A stretch of DNA of 41,662 bases from Streptomyces griseicoloratus (lineage in GTDB: Bacteria > Actinomycetota > Actinomycetes > Streptomycetales > Streptomycetaceae). The stretch is from contig NZ_JACVQF010000227.1 in NCBI RefSeq assembly GCF_014534645.1, positions 1 through 41,662 on the forward strand, in the 5' to 3' direction. The position numbers and the translations under genes were made by a program. Of the stretch, positions 1 to 8,635 are shown piece by piece. The notes beneath the pieces are model-generated. The model saw only the letters and a program-made list of their open reading frames with translations. It was not told the DNA's origin and searched no databases. The first letter of the stretch is position 1; each line of letters opens with the position of its first letter.

Positions 1-3000
1 GCGTGCCGGCGCCAGCTCCTCCACCAGCCGCTCGAACGGCACGTCCTGATGCGCATACGCACCAAGCCCCGCCTCCCGCACCCGCCCCAGCACCTCACGG
101 AACGACGGATCACCCGACACATTCGTACGCATCACCAACGTATTGACAAAACACCCGACCAGATCATCCAGCGCCTCATCCGTACGGCCCGCCACCGCCG
201 AACCCACCACGATGTCCGACCCCGCACCCAACCGCGACAACACCACCGCCAACGCCGCGTGCAACACCATGAACACCGTCACACCCTCAGCACGCGCCAC
301 CTCCACCAACCGGCCGTGCACATCCCCCGCCACCACGAACCCCGCCGAATGCCCCCGATGCGACGCCACCACCGGCCGCACCCGATCGAACGGCAACCCC
401 AACTCCTCCGGCGCCCCCGCCAACACACCACGCCAGTACTCCACCTGACGCGACATCACACTGCCCGGATCGTCCGGCGACCCCAGGAACTCCCGCTGCC
501 ACACCGCATAATCCGCGTACTGCACCGGCAACGCCGCCCACCCCGGCACAACACCCCCCACCCGCGCCCCATAGGCAACCGACACGTCTCGGAGCAGGGG
601 CGTCATGGACCAGCCGTCGGCCGCGATGTGGTGCACCACCAGCACCAGCACGTGCTCCTCCGGCGACACCGCGAACAACCACGCCCGCACCGGCACCTCG
701 ACCGCCAGGTCGAAGGGATGGCGGGCCGCTCGTACGACCTCGGCCGCCAGGTCCGCCGGGCCGGCGGCGTCCTCGTCGGTGTCGTCGTCGGCGTCCGTGC
801 TGCCGGGCATCGTCGTCGGCAGGTCCTCGAGGTCCCGGAGACGGGCGTAGGTGCCGTCCGCCCGTACCACCCCGGTCACCGTGGGTTCCCAGTCCAGTTC
901 GTCCATGGCGAGGACACGCTGGTAGGGCTCGCCCTCCTCGGCGGGGAAGACGGTGCGCAGGGCCTCGTGGCGTTCGAGGACGTCGCGGAGGGCGGCGGTG
1001 AGCGCGTCCCGGTCCAGGGGGCCGGTGAGGCCGAGGACGAGGGGGGCGTTGTAGGTGGCGCTGGGGCCCTCCAGCTGGCCGAGGAACCACAGTCGGCGCT
1101 GGGCGAAGGACAGCGGGATCCGTGCGGTCCGGGGTCCGGCCGTGAGGGCGGGGCGCGAGGAGCGGGCGCCGGCGGCCAGCAGGGCGGCAAGGCCGGCCGG
1201 GGTGGGGGCCTCGAAGACGTCGGCGATCTGGATCTCGGCGCCGAGCAGGGTCTGGATCCGGCTGACGAGGCGGGTGGCGAGGAGGGAGTGGCCGCCGAGG
1301 TCGAAGAAGTTGTCGTCGGGGCCGAGGCGGGGCACCCCGAGGGTCTCGGCGAAGGCGGAGCAGAGGATCTCCTCGTGCTCCGTCGCGGGGGCGCGGCGGG
1401 CGCCGCCGGTGGCGGCGGGGGCGGGCAGGGCGGCCCGGTCCACCTTGCCGTTGGGGGTGAGCGGAAGGGCGTGGAGGACGACGACGCTGCTGGGGATCAT
1501 GTAGTCGGGCAGGCGGCCGGCGGCGAACGCGCGCAGGGTGGTGGCGAGTTCTGCGGCGCGGGCGGTGTCGGCGGCGACGTAGGCGACGAGGCGCGCGCCG
1601 CCGGTGGCGTCGTCGTGGGCGACGACCACGGCCTGGTCGACGGCAGGGTGTGCGGTGAGGACGGCCTGGATCTCTCCGGGTTCGACGCGATGGCCGCGGA
1701 TCTTGATCTGGTCGTCGGAGCGGCCGGCGAAGCGGAGGCGGCCGTCGGGGGTCAGGGCGACGCGGTCGCCGGTGCGGTACATGCGTGTGCCGTCGGCGGC
1801 GAAGGGGTCGGCGACGAAGCGTTCGGCGCTCAGGGCGGGTCGTCCGAGGTAGCCGCGGGCGACGCCGGTGCCGGCGACGTAGAGGTCTGCGGTGACTCCG
1901 GGGGCGACCGGCTGGAGCGCCTCGTCGAGGACGTGGAGGCGGGTGTTGGGGTTGGGGGTGCCGATGAGGGGCTCGTCGTCGGGGGCCAGGGGCCCGGTCA
2001 TGGTGGCGCAGACCGTGGTTTCGGTGGGGCCGTAGGCGTTGATGAGGCGGCGGCCGGGGGCCCAGCGGGTGACGAGGTCGGCGCCGAGGGCCTCGCCCGC
2101 GGAGAAGAGGGTGGTGACCGTGGGGAGGTCCGCGGGGTCGAGGACGGCGAGGACGGCGGGCGGCAGGGTGGCGTGGGTGACGCGGTGCCGGGTGAGGACG
2201 TCGGTGAGGCCGGGGCCGGGGAGCAGGGCCGTGGCGGGGGCCACGACGAGGCGGGCGCCGGTGCACAGGGCCATCAGCAGTTCCCAGGTGGCCGCGTCGA
2301 AGCCGGGTGAGGCGAACTGCAGCACCCTGCTGGTCGGGGCGACGCCGCAGCGGGCGGCCTGGATGGCGGCGAGGTTGGCGGCGCCGGCCTGGGTGAGCAG
2401 GACGGCCTTGGGGGTGCCGGTGGAGCCGGAGGTGTAGATGACGTAGGCCAGGCCGTCGGGTGCGATGGTGGTGTCGGGCGGGGTGGCGGGGGCGGCGGCG
2501 AGGGCGGCGCGGGTGCGGGGGGCGTCGACGGCGACGGTGAGGACGCGGCGGACCGGGAGGTCGTCGAGGAGGTCGTCGGTGGCGAGGAGGACCGTGGCCC
2601 GGCTGTCGGTGAGCATGAACGCGATGCGGTCCGTGGGCAGGGCGGTGTCGACGGGGAGGTAGGCGGCGCCCGTCTTCCAGACGGCGACGAGGGCGGTGAC
2701 GAGGTCGATGCCGCGGTCGAGGGCGACGGCGACGACGGACTCGGGTCCCACGCCGTGGCTCAGCAGGTGGTGGGCGAGCCGGTTGGCGCGCTCGTCGAGC
2801 TGGGCGTAGGTGAGTTCGGTGTCGTCGGAGGCGAGGGCGACCGCGTCGGGGGTGCGGGCGACGTGGGTGGCGAAGAGGTCCGGGACGGTGGTGTCGGGGA
2901 CGGGGGTGGCGGTGTCGTTCCAGTCGTGGGTGACGCGGCGCCGGTCGTCCGCGTCGAGGAGCCCGATGCGGCCGATCGGGTCGGTGGGGTGGGCGCGGGC

Positions 3001-4263
3001 GATCCAGTCGAGGATCCGCAGGTAGCGGCGGGCGATGTGCTCGGCGTCCGCCGGGGGGTGGACGTCGGGGTTGACGTCGACGTCGAGGCCGATGCCGGGT
3101 TCGCCGGGGCGCCGGTAGATGTCGACGCGTGCGGTGCCGATGGGGCCCGTGGACAGGTTGTGGGTGGTGACGCGGCAGTCGCCGATGCGCTCGGGGTAGG
3201 CGAAGTCCATGACGTTGATGTGCAGGCCGCACAGCGTGTCGCCGTTGCCGCGCTTGAGGTCGCGCAGGGTGTGTTCGTAGCGGTGGCGCTGGTGGCGCCA
3301 GCCCTCGCGGACGGCGGCGGTGGTGCTGCGGACGGCGTCGGCGAGGGTGCTTGCGGGGGTGAGGCGGACGCGGAGGGGCAGGTTGTTGGCGGTCATGCCG
3401 GGGATGCCGAGGACGCGTCGGCCGAGGCGGCCGGCGACCGGCAGGCCGACGGTGATGTCGCGTTCGCCGGTGACGCGGTGCTGGTGGAGGGCGGCGGCGG
3501 TGATGAGCAGTCCGGCGAGGCCCGTGCGCAGCCGGCGGGCGGCGGCCTCGAGGCCGGTGAGGTGCTCGCCGGTGAGGCTGCCGGCGTGCCGTACGAGGTG
3601 GTCGGGGAGCCGGGTGCCGCCGGGTCCGCCGGCCGTGTCGGGGAGGCCGGCGAGGGTGTCGAGCCAGTACTGGCGGTCCCGGGCGGCGTCGGCCGAGTCG
3701 CGGTAGGCGCGTTCGGCGTCCAGGAGCACCGACAGGGGTTCGAGTGCGCCCTCGCGGTGGTCGCGGCCGGTGCGGAGGGCGTCGTAGATCTGCGCGGCGC
3801 GGGTGGCGAGCGGGGCGCCGGCGGGGCCGTCGGTGATGAGGTGGTGGTGGCGCTGGTACCAGTAGTGGTGGCCGGGGGCGAGGCGCAGGACGGCGAAGCA
3901 GTACAGCGGGCCGCCGGTGAGGTCGGCGGGCCGGGCGAGGTCGCTGCGCATCCACTCTTCGGCGGCGGTGTGCGGGTCGGGTGCGGTGCTCACGTCGACG
4001 AGGTGGACGGGTTCGTCGTCGCCGGGGGCGAGGATGCGCTGGGTGGGGGTGCCGTCCTGGAGGTGGAAGCGCAGCCGGAGGCTGTCGGCCTCGGCGACGG
4101 TGTGCCGCAGGGCCTGGGCGAGCAGGTCGGGGTCGAGCGGGCCGCGTAGTTCCAGGTATTCGGCGATGTTGTAGATCGGGTTGTCCGGCGCGAGTTGCTG
4201 CGCCTGCCAGATCTCCAGCTGGCCGGCCGTCAGTTGCTGGAACTCTCCGTCGAATGCAGCCAT
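1..4263 (-). CDS. Non-ribosomal peptide synthetase, C-A-T-C..., 3' end outside window
   Basis: The first 1421 codons of a multimodular NRPS are present; the gene runs off the left edge. The first condensation domain spans about residues 10-445, with HHLITDG near 138. The adenylation domain spans about 460-960, with TSGSTG near 615 and NAYGPTE. The thiolation domain carries GGHSLL, with the phosphopantetheine Ser near 991. A second condensation domain begins about 1060, with HHIAADG near 1210. Aligned on GrsA, the ten specificity residues read DAWTFAAVCK, close to phenylalanine codes, so module 1 probably activates Phe or a similar aromatic residue (inference). The ATG at 4263 has a GGTGG ribosome site and gives the N-terminus [11 protein letters not shown] leading C domain suits an acyl starter or a chain received from another NRPS. 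MbtH lies upstream on the same strand. Codon use changes sharply near position 590 (see findings). Confidence 0.95.
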   Translation of the reverse strand, partial: MAAFDGEFQQLTAGQLEIWQAQQLAPDNPIYNIAEYLELRGPLDPDLLAQALRHTVAEADSLRLRFHLQDGTPTQRILAPGDDEPVHLVDVSTAPDPHTAAEEWMRSDLARPADLTGGPLYCFAVLRLAPGHHYWYQRHHHLITDGPAGAPLATRAAQIYDALRTGRDHREGALEPLSVLLDAERAYRDSADAARDRQYWLDTLAGLPDTAGGPGGTRLPDHLVRHAGSLTGEHLTGLEAAARRLRTGLAGLLITAAALHQHRVTGERDITVGLPVAGRLGRRVLGIPGMTANNLPLRVRLTPASTLADAVRSTTAAVREGWRHQRHRYEHTLRDLKRGNGDTLCGLHINVMDFAYPERIGDCRVTTHNLSTGPIGTARVDIYRRPGEPGIGLDVDVNPDVHPPADAEHIARRYLRILDWIARAHPTDPIGRIGLLDADDRRRVTHDWNDTATPVPDTTVPDLFATHVARTPDAVALASDDTELTYAQLDERANRLAHHLLSHGVGPESVVAVALDRGIDLVTALVAVWKTGAAYLPVDTALPTDRIAFMLTDSRATVLLATDDLLDDLPVRRVLTVAVDAPRTRAALAAAPATPPDTTIAPDGLAYVIYTSGSTGTPKAVLLTQAGAANLAAIQAARCGVAPTSRVLQFASPGFDAATWELLMALCTGARLVVAPATALLPGPGLTDVLTRHRVTHATLPPAVLAVLDPADLPTVTTLFSAGEALGADLVTRWAPGRRLINAYGPTETTVCATMTGPLAPDDEPLIGTPNPNTRLHVLDEALQPVAPGVTADLYVAGTGVARGYLGRPALSAERFVADPFAADGTRMYRTGDRVALTPDGRLRFAGRSDDQIKIRGHRVEPGEIQAVLTAHPAVDQAVVVAHDDATGGARLVAYVAADTARAAELATTLRAFAAGRLPDYMIPSSVVVLHALPLTPNGKVDRAALPAPAATGGARRAPATEHEEILCSAFAETLGVPRLGPDDNFFDLGGHSLLATRLVSRIQTLLGAEIQIADVFEAPTPAGLAALLAAGARSSRPALTAGPRTARIPLSFAQRRLWFLGQLEGPSATYNAPLVLGLTGPLDRDALTAALRDVLERHEALRTVFPAEEGEPYQRVLAMDELDWEPTVTGVVRADGTYARLRDLEDLPTTMPGSTDADDDTDEDAAGPADLAAEVVRAARHPFDLAVEVPVRAWLFAVSPEEHVLVLVVHHIAADGWSMTPLLRDVSVAYGARVGGVVPGWAALPVQYADYAVWQREFLGSPDDPGSVMSRQVEYWRGVLAGAPEELGLPFDRVRPVVASHRGHSAGFVVAGDVHGRLVEVARAEGVTVFMVLHAALAVVLSRLGAGSDIVVGSAVAGRTDEALDDLVGCFVNTLVMRTNVSGDPSFREVLGRVREAGLGAYAHQDVPFERLVEELAPAR

Positions 4264-4360
4264 TTCCACCAACCCCTGGTATTCCGGCGCCACTTCTGTG
4301 CTGAACGGGCTCGGACGTGTGCAGCGAAAAGTGCAGCGGCCCTGCGGGCATGCTGAAATG

Positions 4361-4388
4361 CGCCCGGCTTCGTGTGCGAAGCCGGGCG
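4361..4388 (-). terminator. 12-bp stem-loop between mbtH and the NRPS gene
   Basis: CGCCCGGCTTCG and CGAAGCCGGGCG form a perfect 12-bp stem around a 4-nt loop. It lies in the 187-bp gap between the mbtH stop and the NRPS start. No U-run follows in the direction of transcription. It may be a partial terminator, an attenuator or an RNA-stabilising hairpin setting the MbtH-to-NRPS ratio. The structure is seen; its role is inferred. Confidence 0.6.
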
Positions 4389-4450
4389 GTGGTTCTTCGT
4401 GCTGTTCCTGGCCGCCCGGCGGGCGTGTTCGGCGCGCCGGGGGGTGCTGG

Positions 4451-4660
4451 TCACTGGCCCATGGCCTCGATGAGGCTCTTGGGCCGCATGTCGGTCCAGG
4501 ACTTCTCGATGTAGTCCAGGCATTCCTGGCGGCCGGCCTCCCCGAAAACGCTCTTCCAGCCGTCGGGAACGTCGGCGAATACGGGCCAGAGCGAGTGCTG
4601 CCCTTCGTCGTTGACCAGGACCAGGAACCTGCCGTCCGGATCGTCGAACGGATTCGTCAT
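4451..4660 (-). CDS. mbtH: MbtH-like protein
   Basis: This 69-aa protein is a typical full-length MbtH-family member, with NPFDDPDG, the conserved HSLWP and a DVPDGWK-type segment. Family members bind NRPS adenylation domains and are often required for their solubility or activity. It lies directly upstream of the NRPS in the same orientation, so its partner is very probably that synthetase. The start has a GAAGGGACGG ribosome site. Transcription would start in the divergent region that carries a StrR-type operator. Confidence 0.96.
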   Translation of the reverse strand: MTNPFDDPDGRFLVLVNDEGQHSLWPVFADVPDGWKSVFGEAGRQECLDYIEKSWTDMRPKSLIEAMGQ

Positions 4661-4765
4661 CGGGCCGTCCCTTCTTCGGTGATGGGAATCGGGCAGCCGG
4701 GCGCTGACCCCGATCAGAGTGGTCCGGCTTCCCGAGGAAAATCAATCGGCGGTGATCGCCGCGTC

Positions 4766-4794
4766 GTTCAACTGCGTCGGGACTGCGGTTGAAC
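4766..4794. promoter_or_regulatory. StrR-type operator, copy 1
   Basis: GTTCAACTG, 11 bases, then CGGTTGAAC. This matches the StrR consensus of GTTC-R-ACTG and its complement separated by 11 bases. It sits between the divergent mbtH/NRPS and ketosynthase operons. The same arms recur at 10075-10103 and 19464-19493. The regulator encoded at 8636-9802 is the obvious candidate ligand (inference). Confidence 0.85.
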
Positions 4795-4928
4795 ACCGTC
4801 GGGGCCCGCCGTTCCTGGTGACGTCAGTGGACGAGGGGGTACGGTCGCGCAGCGGCACAGTCCCGTGGAATGCGGCGGCGTTCGCTCGCCGTGCCGATAC
4901 CTGGTAGCCGACAAAGGGGGGCGGCGAC

Positions 4929-5963
4929 TTGCGAGGTTCGGATCTCCCTCCCATGGCCCGGCGTACGGTCGGTGCGCCTGTCGCGGCGGTCGTCGCGGGG
5001 CTGGGGACGTGTCTTCCGGCCGGGAAGGTGGACAATGCCGACCTGGTGGGGATCCTGGACACCAGTGACGCCTGGATTCGTTCCCGTACCGGAATCTCCT
5101 CCCGGCGTCGTGTGTCCGACGATGTCTCCGTGACCGATCTGGCGTGTGCGGCCGCGGTCAACGCGTTGGATTCGGCGGGTGCCGGCACGGTGGGCGGTGT
5201 GGTGCTCGCGACCTCGACTCCGGACCGCCCGTGTCCGCCGGCCGCTCCGGAGGTCGCGCACCGGCTCGGACTCGGGTGCGTTCCCGCTTTCGACGTGTCG
5301 GCGGTGTGCAGCGGTTTCGTCTATGGGCTGGCGACGGCGTGGGGCTGGCTCGCGGCCGGGATCGCGGACAGTGTGCTGGTGGTCGCGGCGGAGACGTATT
5401 CCCGCATCGTCGATCCCGCGGACCGTGCCACGGCCGTACTGTTCGGTGACGGTGCGGGGGCTGTGGTGGTGCGCCGCGGCACACCGGAGGAGCCGGGGGC
5501 GCTGCTGGCGTTCGACCTCGGCAGTGACGGCTCGGGCGCGGAGCTGATCCGGGTGCCGGGGGTGCGGGAGCGGCCGGACGGGGAGCGCTGGTTCGCGATG
5601 GCCGGGCGGAAGGTGTATCTGCAGGCCGTGGACCGGATGGCGGCCTCCGCGCTGCGAGTGATGAAGGACTGTTCCTGGACCCCGGAGACGGTCGACGCGT
5701 TCGTGCCCCATCAGGCCAACCTCCGCATCGTGGAGGCGGTGGCCGGGCGGCTGGGGCTGCCCGCCGGGCGGGCCGTGGGCGCGCTCGCCGACGTCGGCAA
5801 CACGGCGGCCGCCTCGATCCCGCTGGCGCTCGTCGACGCGCTGGCCGCCCGGGTGTTGAAGCCTGGCGCCCGGACCGTTCTTTCCGCTTTCGGCGGTGGG
5901 CTGACCTGGGCGTCGTCCGCACTGATCTGGCCGCAGCTGACCCCCGTGTGCACGGAGGTCTGA
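4929..5963 (+). CDS. Beta-ketoacyl-ACP synthase III (FabH-like)
   Basis: A 344-aa FabH-type ketosynthase with an intact Cys-His-Asn triad: Cys127 in SAVCSGF, His261 in VPHQAN and Asn291 in VGNTAA. The family starts acyl chains by condensing acyl-CoA with malonyl-ACP. The TTG at 4929 is favoured because AAAGGGGGG lies seven bases upstream; an ATG at 4953 has only a distant GAGG. The stop is followed directly by an ACP and then a FabF-like gene. That trio resembles the dedicated chain-building set of lipopeptide clusters such as CDA, so it probably makes a short acyl group for the peptide N-terminus (inference). The operon diverges from mbtH, with StrR-type operator copy 1 between them. Confidence 0.92.
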   Translation: MRGSDLPPMARRTVGAPVAAVVAGLGTCLPAGKVDNADLVGILDTSDAWIRSRTGISSRRRVSDDVSVTDLACAAAVNALDSAGAGTVGGVVLATSTPDRPCPPAAPEVAHRLGLGCVPAFDVSAVCSGFVYGLATAWGWLAAGIADSVLVVAAETYSRIVDPADRATAVLFGDGAGAVVVRRGTPEEPGALLAFDLGSDGSGAELIRVPGVRERPDGERWFAMAGRKVYLQAVDRMAASALRVMKDCSWTPETVDAFVPHQANLRIVEAVAGRLGLPAGRAVGALADVGNTAAASIPLALVDALAARVLKPGARTVLSAFGGGLTWASSALIWPQLTPVCTEV

Positions 5964-5982
5964 CGTGGGAAGGAACCCGCCG

Positions 5983-6219
5983 ATGTTCATCGCGTACCTC
6001 ACGACCCTGCTGAGCACCGCGTACAAGGTGCCGGGTGAGATCGACCCGCAGAAGTCGTTCATGGAGTTGGACGTGGACTCGCTGTCGCTGGCCGAGCTCG
6101 GGGCCCATCTGGAGGACGAGCTCGGCGTCAGCGTCGAGGAGGAGGAACTCAGTGCCGTCACGACCGTGGCGGAGCTGGCCGAGCTGCTGGAGGCCCGCGG
6201 GGCGGTCATCCCGGCATGA
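5983..6219 (+). CDS. Acyl carrier protein
   Basis: A 78-aa carrier protein with the phosphopantetheine attachment Ser33 in the motif DVDSLSLAEL and an acidic helix after it. The ATG at 5983 is chosen because GGAAGGA lies about eight bases upstream; a GTG at 5965 in the same frame overlaps that ribosome site. It is sandwiched between ketosynthases III and II, and the next start codon overlaps its stop (ATGA). It presumably carries the growing acyl chain and hands it to the NRPS starter condensation domain. It could instead serve another polyketide-like step. Confidence 0.94.
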   Translation: MFIAYLTTLLSTAYKVPGEIDPQKSFMELDVDSLSLAELGAHLEDELGVSVEEEELSAVTTVAELAELLEARGAVIPA

Positions 6220-7454
6220 GCGGGCCGGGGAACGGGCGTCCTGAGGTGGTGGTGACCGGTATCGGGATGGTCACGCCGGCGGGTGCCGACACGGCCACGT
6301 CGTGGAAGGCGGTCTGTGCGGGCCTGCCCGCGGCCGCCGCCGATCCGCGGCTCGCGGGCGCACCCGTGGACTTCAGTTGCGCGGTGACCGCGTTCGACGC
6401 GGAGGCGTCGCTGGGTGTCGAGGCGCGGCGGATGGATCCGTTCACGCAGTACGCGCTCGCCGCGGCCCGCGAGGCGGTGGCGGACGCGGCTCCGGCCGAC
6501 GGGGACTGGGATCCGGACCGGGTCGGGGTGCTGATCGGCACCGCGGTCGCGGGGCTGGGGACGTGGCAGGAGCAGGCGCGGCGGTTCGCGCAGCGGGGGG
6601 CCCGGGGCGTCAACCCGCTGACTGTGCCGAAGGCCATCGGCAACATCGCTCCGGCCACGGTGGCGCTCGAAGTCGGGCTGCGCGGCCCTGCGTTGGGCGT
6701 GGCCACGGCGTGTGCGTCGGGTACGACGGCACTGGGTCTGGCGCTGGATCTGCTGCGGGCGGACCGCTGCGACGTGGTGCTGGCCGGCGGCACCGAGGCG
6801 GTGGTCTCCCCGCTGGTGTCGGCCGCGTTCGACCGGTTGCAGGCTCTGTCGCGCCGCCGCGACGACCCGGCGGGAGCGTCCCGGCCGTTCGACCGGCGGC
6901 GCGATGGGTTCGTGCTGGGTGAGGGCGCCGCCGTGCTGGTCCTGGAGCGGACCGCCGCCGCCCGGGCCCGTGGGCGCCGGCCCTACGCCGCGCTGCTGGG
7001 GTACGGCGAGTCGTCGGACGCGTACCACCTCACCGCGCCGCATCCCGAGGGCGCGGGCGCCCGGCTCGCGCTGCGGCGGGCGCTGGACGACGCCGGGCTG
7101 GCAGCGTCCGACGTCGCGTTCGTCAACGCGCATGCGACGAGCACGCCGCAGGGCGACGCGGTCGAGGCGGCGCTCGTCGCGGACCTGTTCGGGCCGGACA
7201 CGCCGGTCACCTCCGTCAAGGGTGTGACCGGCCACATGATGGGGGCGGCGGGAGCCGCCGAGGCCGCGTTCACGGCGCTGTCGATCGATCGAGGCGTCGT
7301 GCCGCCCACCGCGAACTTCGAGGAGGCCGGTGCCGGCGTCCCGGAGATCGACGTCGTTCATGGCGGGCCACGGCGGGCGGATCTGCCGTACGCCGTGAGC
7401 AATTCCTTCGGTTTCGGCGGCCACAACGCGGTCGTCGTGCTCGGCCGTCCCTGA
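6216..7454 (+). CDS. Beta-ketoacyl-ACP synthase II (FabF-like)
   Basis: A 412-aa elongating ketosynthase of normal FabF length. The active site Cys166 lies in TACASGTT, with His306 in NAHATST and His340 in GHMMGA, so the Cys-His-His triad is intact. It would extend the chain begun by the upstream FabH-like enzyme on the adjacent ACP. No ketoreductase, dehydratase or enoyl reductase is encoded beside it, so these steps are probably borrowed from primary fatty acid synthesis. The start overlaps the ACP stop. Confidence 0.94.
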   Translation: MSGPGNGRPEVVVTGIGMVTPAGADTATSWKAVCAGLPAAAADPRLAGAPVDFSCAVTAFDAEASLGVEARRMDPFTQYALAAAREAVADAAPADGDWDPDRVGVLIGTAVAGLGTWQEQARRFAQRGARGVNPLTVPKAIGNIAPATVALEVGLRGPALGVATACASGTTALGLALDLLRADRCDVVLAGGTEAVVSPLVSAAFDRLQALSRRRDDPAGASRPFDRRRDGFVLGEGAAVLVLERTAAARARGRRPYAALLGYGESSDAYHLTAPHPEGAGARLALRRALDDAGLAASDVAFVNAHATSTPQGDAVEAALVADLFGPDTPVTSVKGVTGHMMGAAGAAEAAFTALSIDRGVVPPTANFEEAGAGVPEIDVVHGGPRRADLPYAVSNSFGFGGHNAVVVLGRP

Positions 7455-7472
7455 CCGCACCGGAGGTGCACC

Positions 7473-8507
7473 GTGGATTTCAGTCTGCTGTATTTCGCCA
7501 ACCGCGAGGTGCTCGACCCGCCTCAGGAGTACGAACTCCTGCTGCGCACCGCACAGTTCGCCGACGACAACGGTTTCACGGCGCTGTGGATTCCGGAGCG
7601 GCACTTCCATCCCTTCGGCGGCGCCTATCCGAACCCGGCACTCGCCGCTGCGGCGCTGGCCACCCGGACGCGGCGGATCCGGCTACGGGCCGGCAGTGTG
7701 GTGCTGCCGCTGCGGGATCCGCTGACCGTGGTCGAGGACTGGGCGTTCGTGGACAACCTGTCCTACGGGCGGGTGGACCTCGCGTTCGCCACCGGGTGGA
7801 ACCCGAACGACTTCGTGCTGGCGCCGGAGCGGTTCAACCGGCGCCGGGAGTACACGCTGGAGACCATCGACGTGGTCAAGAGTCTGTGGGCCGGAAAGGG
7901 GCTGCCCCGGCGCAACGGCACGGGAGAGTCGGTGGAGACGCACACCTATCCCCGCCCGGTTCAGGAGGAGCCGCGGCTGTGGTTCACGTGCACGTCCCGG
8001 CCGGAGTCGTTCGTGGCGGCCGGGGAACGCGGCCTGAACGTGCTGACAGCACTGCTGTTCCAGTCGGCCGAGGAACTGGCCGAGAAGATAGGTCTCTACC
8101 GCGCCGCGCGGGAGCGGCACGGGCACGATCCGGCGGCCGGCACGGTGACGCTGATGCTGCACACCTTCGTGGGCGGCACCGACGCGGAGGTGCGCGCCGT
8201 GGTACGGGATCCGTTCATGGCGTACCTGCTGTCCTCGATCGATCTGTGGAAGGGGCAGTGGCCCGGGCTGCAGGAGCGTGACCCCCGGCAGTTGGCGGGT
8301 CTGGCGTTCCAGCGATACTTCCACGCGGCCGCGTTGTTCGGGTCGGTCGACAAGTGCACCCGGCTCGCGCGCCGGTTGGGTGAGGCCGGGGTGGACGAGA
8401 TTGCCGCGCTGGTCGACTTCGGGGTCGACGGCAGCGAGGTGCTCGCCGCGCTGCCCTGGCTCGCCGAGGTCAAGGACGCACTGCGGTCGGACGCCTCCGC
8501 CGCTTGA
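7473..8507 (+). CDS. Luciferase-like flavin-dependent monooxygenase (natural-product type)
   Basis: A 344-aa TIM-barrel protein of the bacterial luciferase-like family, opening MDFSLLYFAN. It has the IPERHFHPFGG and LAFATGWNPNDF segments typical of the natural-product biosynthesis (MupA-like) subgroup, which is often embedded in or beside NRPS and PKS genes. These enzymes use reduced flavin and oxygen to hydroxylate or oxidise carrier-bound or free substrates. Substrate here is unknown; the acyl chain or a peptidyl residue are both plausible. The GTG start has GGAGGTG upstream and lies 18 bases after the FabF-like gene, so it is the last gene of this operon. Confidence 0.88.
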   Translation: MDFSLLYFANREVLDPPQEYELLLRTAQFADDNGFTALWIPERHFHPFGGAYPNPALAAAALATRTRRIRLRAGSVVLPLRDPLTVVEDWAFVDNLSYGRVDLAFATGWNPNDFVLAPERFNRRREYTLETIDVVKSLWAGKGLPRRNGTGESVETHTYPRPVQEEPRLWFTCTSRPESFVAAGERGLNVLTALLFQSAEELAEKIGLYRAARERHGHDPAAGTVTLMLHTFVGGTDAEVRAVVRDPFMAYLLSSIDLWKGQWPGLQERDPRQLAGLAFQRYFHAAALFGSVDKCTRLARRLGEAGVDEIAALVDFGVDGSEVLAALPWLAEVKDALRSDASAA

Positions 8508-8576
8508 GCCTCCGCCTACGAGGCTTCGCCATCACCGAGTTGCCCACGCGCCCGGCCCCGTGCCCCTGACGGACTG

Positions 8577-8604
8577 CCCCCGCCGCGTCACCGTGCGGCG
8601 GGGG
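8577..8604. terminator. Hairpin between convergent genes
   Basis: CCCCCGCCGC and GCGGCGGGGG form a perfect 10-bp stem with an 8-base loop, followed on the plus strand by TTCGG. It lies between the convergent monooxygenase and StrR-like genes. A weaker stem (AGCCTC/GAGGCT, 8507-8525) overlaps the monooxygenase stop. It is probably a bidirectional terminator. Confidence 0.7.
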
Positions 8605-8635
8605 TTCGGTTCGTGCTGTCGTGCGCCGGAATCCG

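Noticed and set aside
49-2310. Very long plus-strand open frame (753 codons) opposite the NRPS gene
   Set aside because: It is antisense to a clear C-A-T NRPS translation. The Arg/His- then Gly/Val/Glu-rich composition is typical of a GC-skew shadow frame.
287-4351. 1354-codon minus-strand open frame in the NRPS region
   Set aside because: It is another frame of the same strand, nearly all Arg/Pro/His. The true frame starts at 4263 and shows intact NRPS motifs.
4824-7610. 928-codon minus-strand frame opposite the ketosynthase operon
   Set aside because: Shadow of FabH-ACP-FabF, which have intact catalytic residues and ribosome sites.
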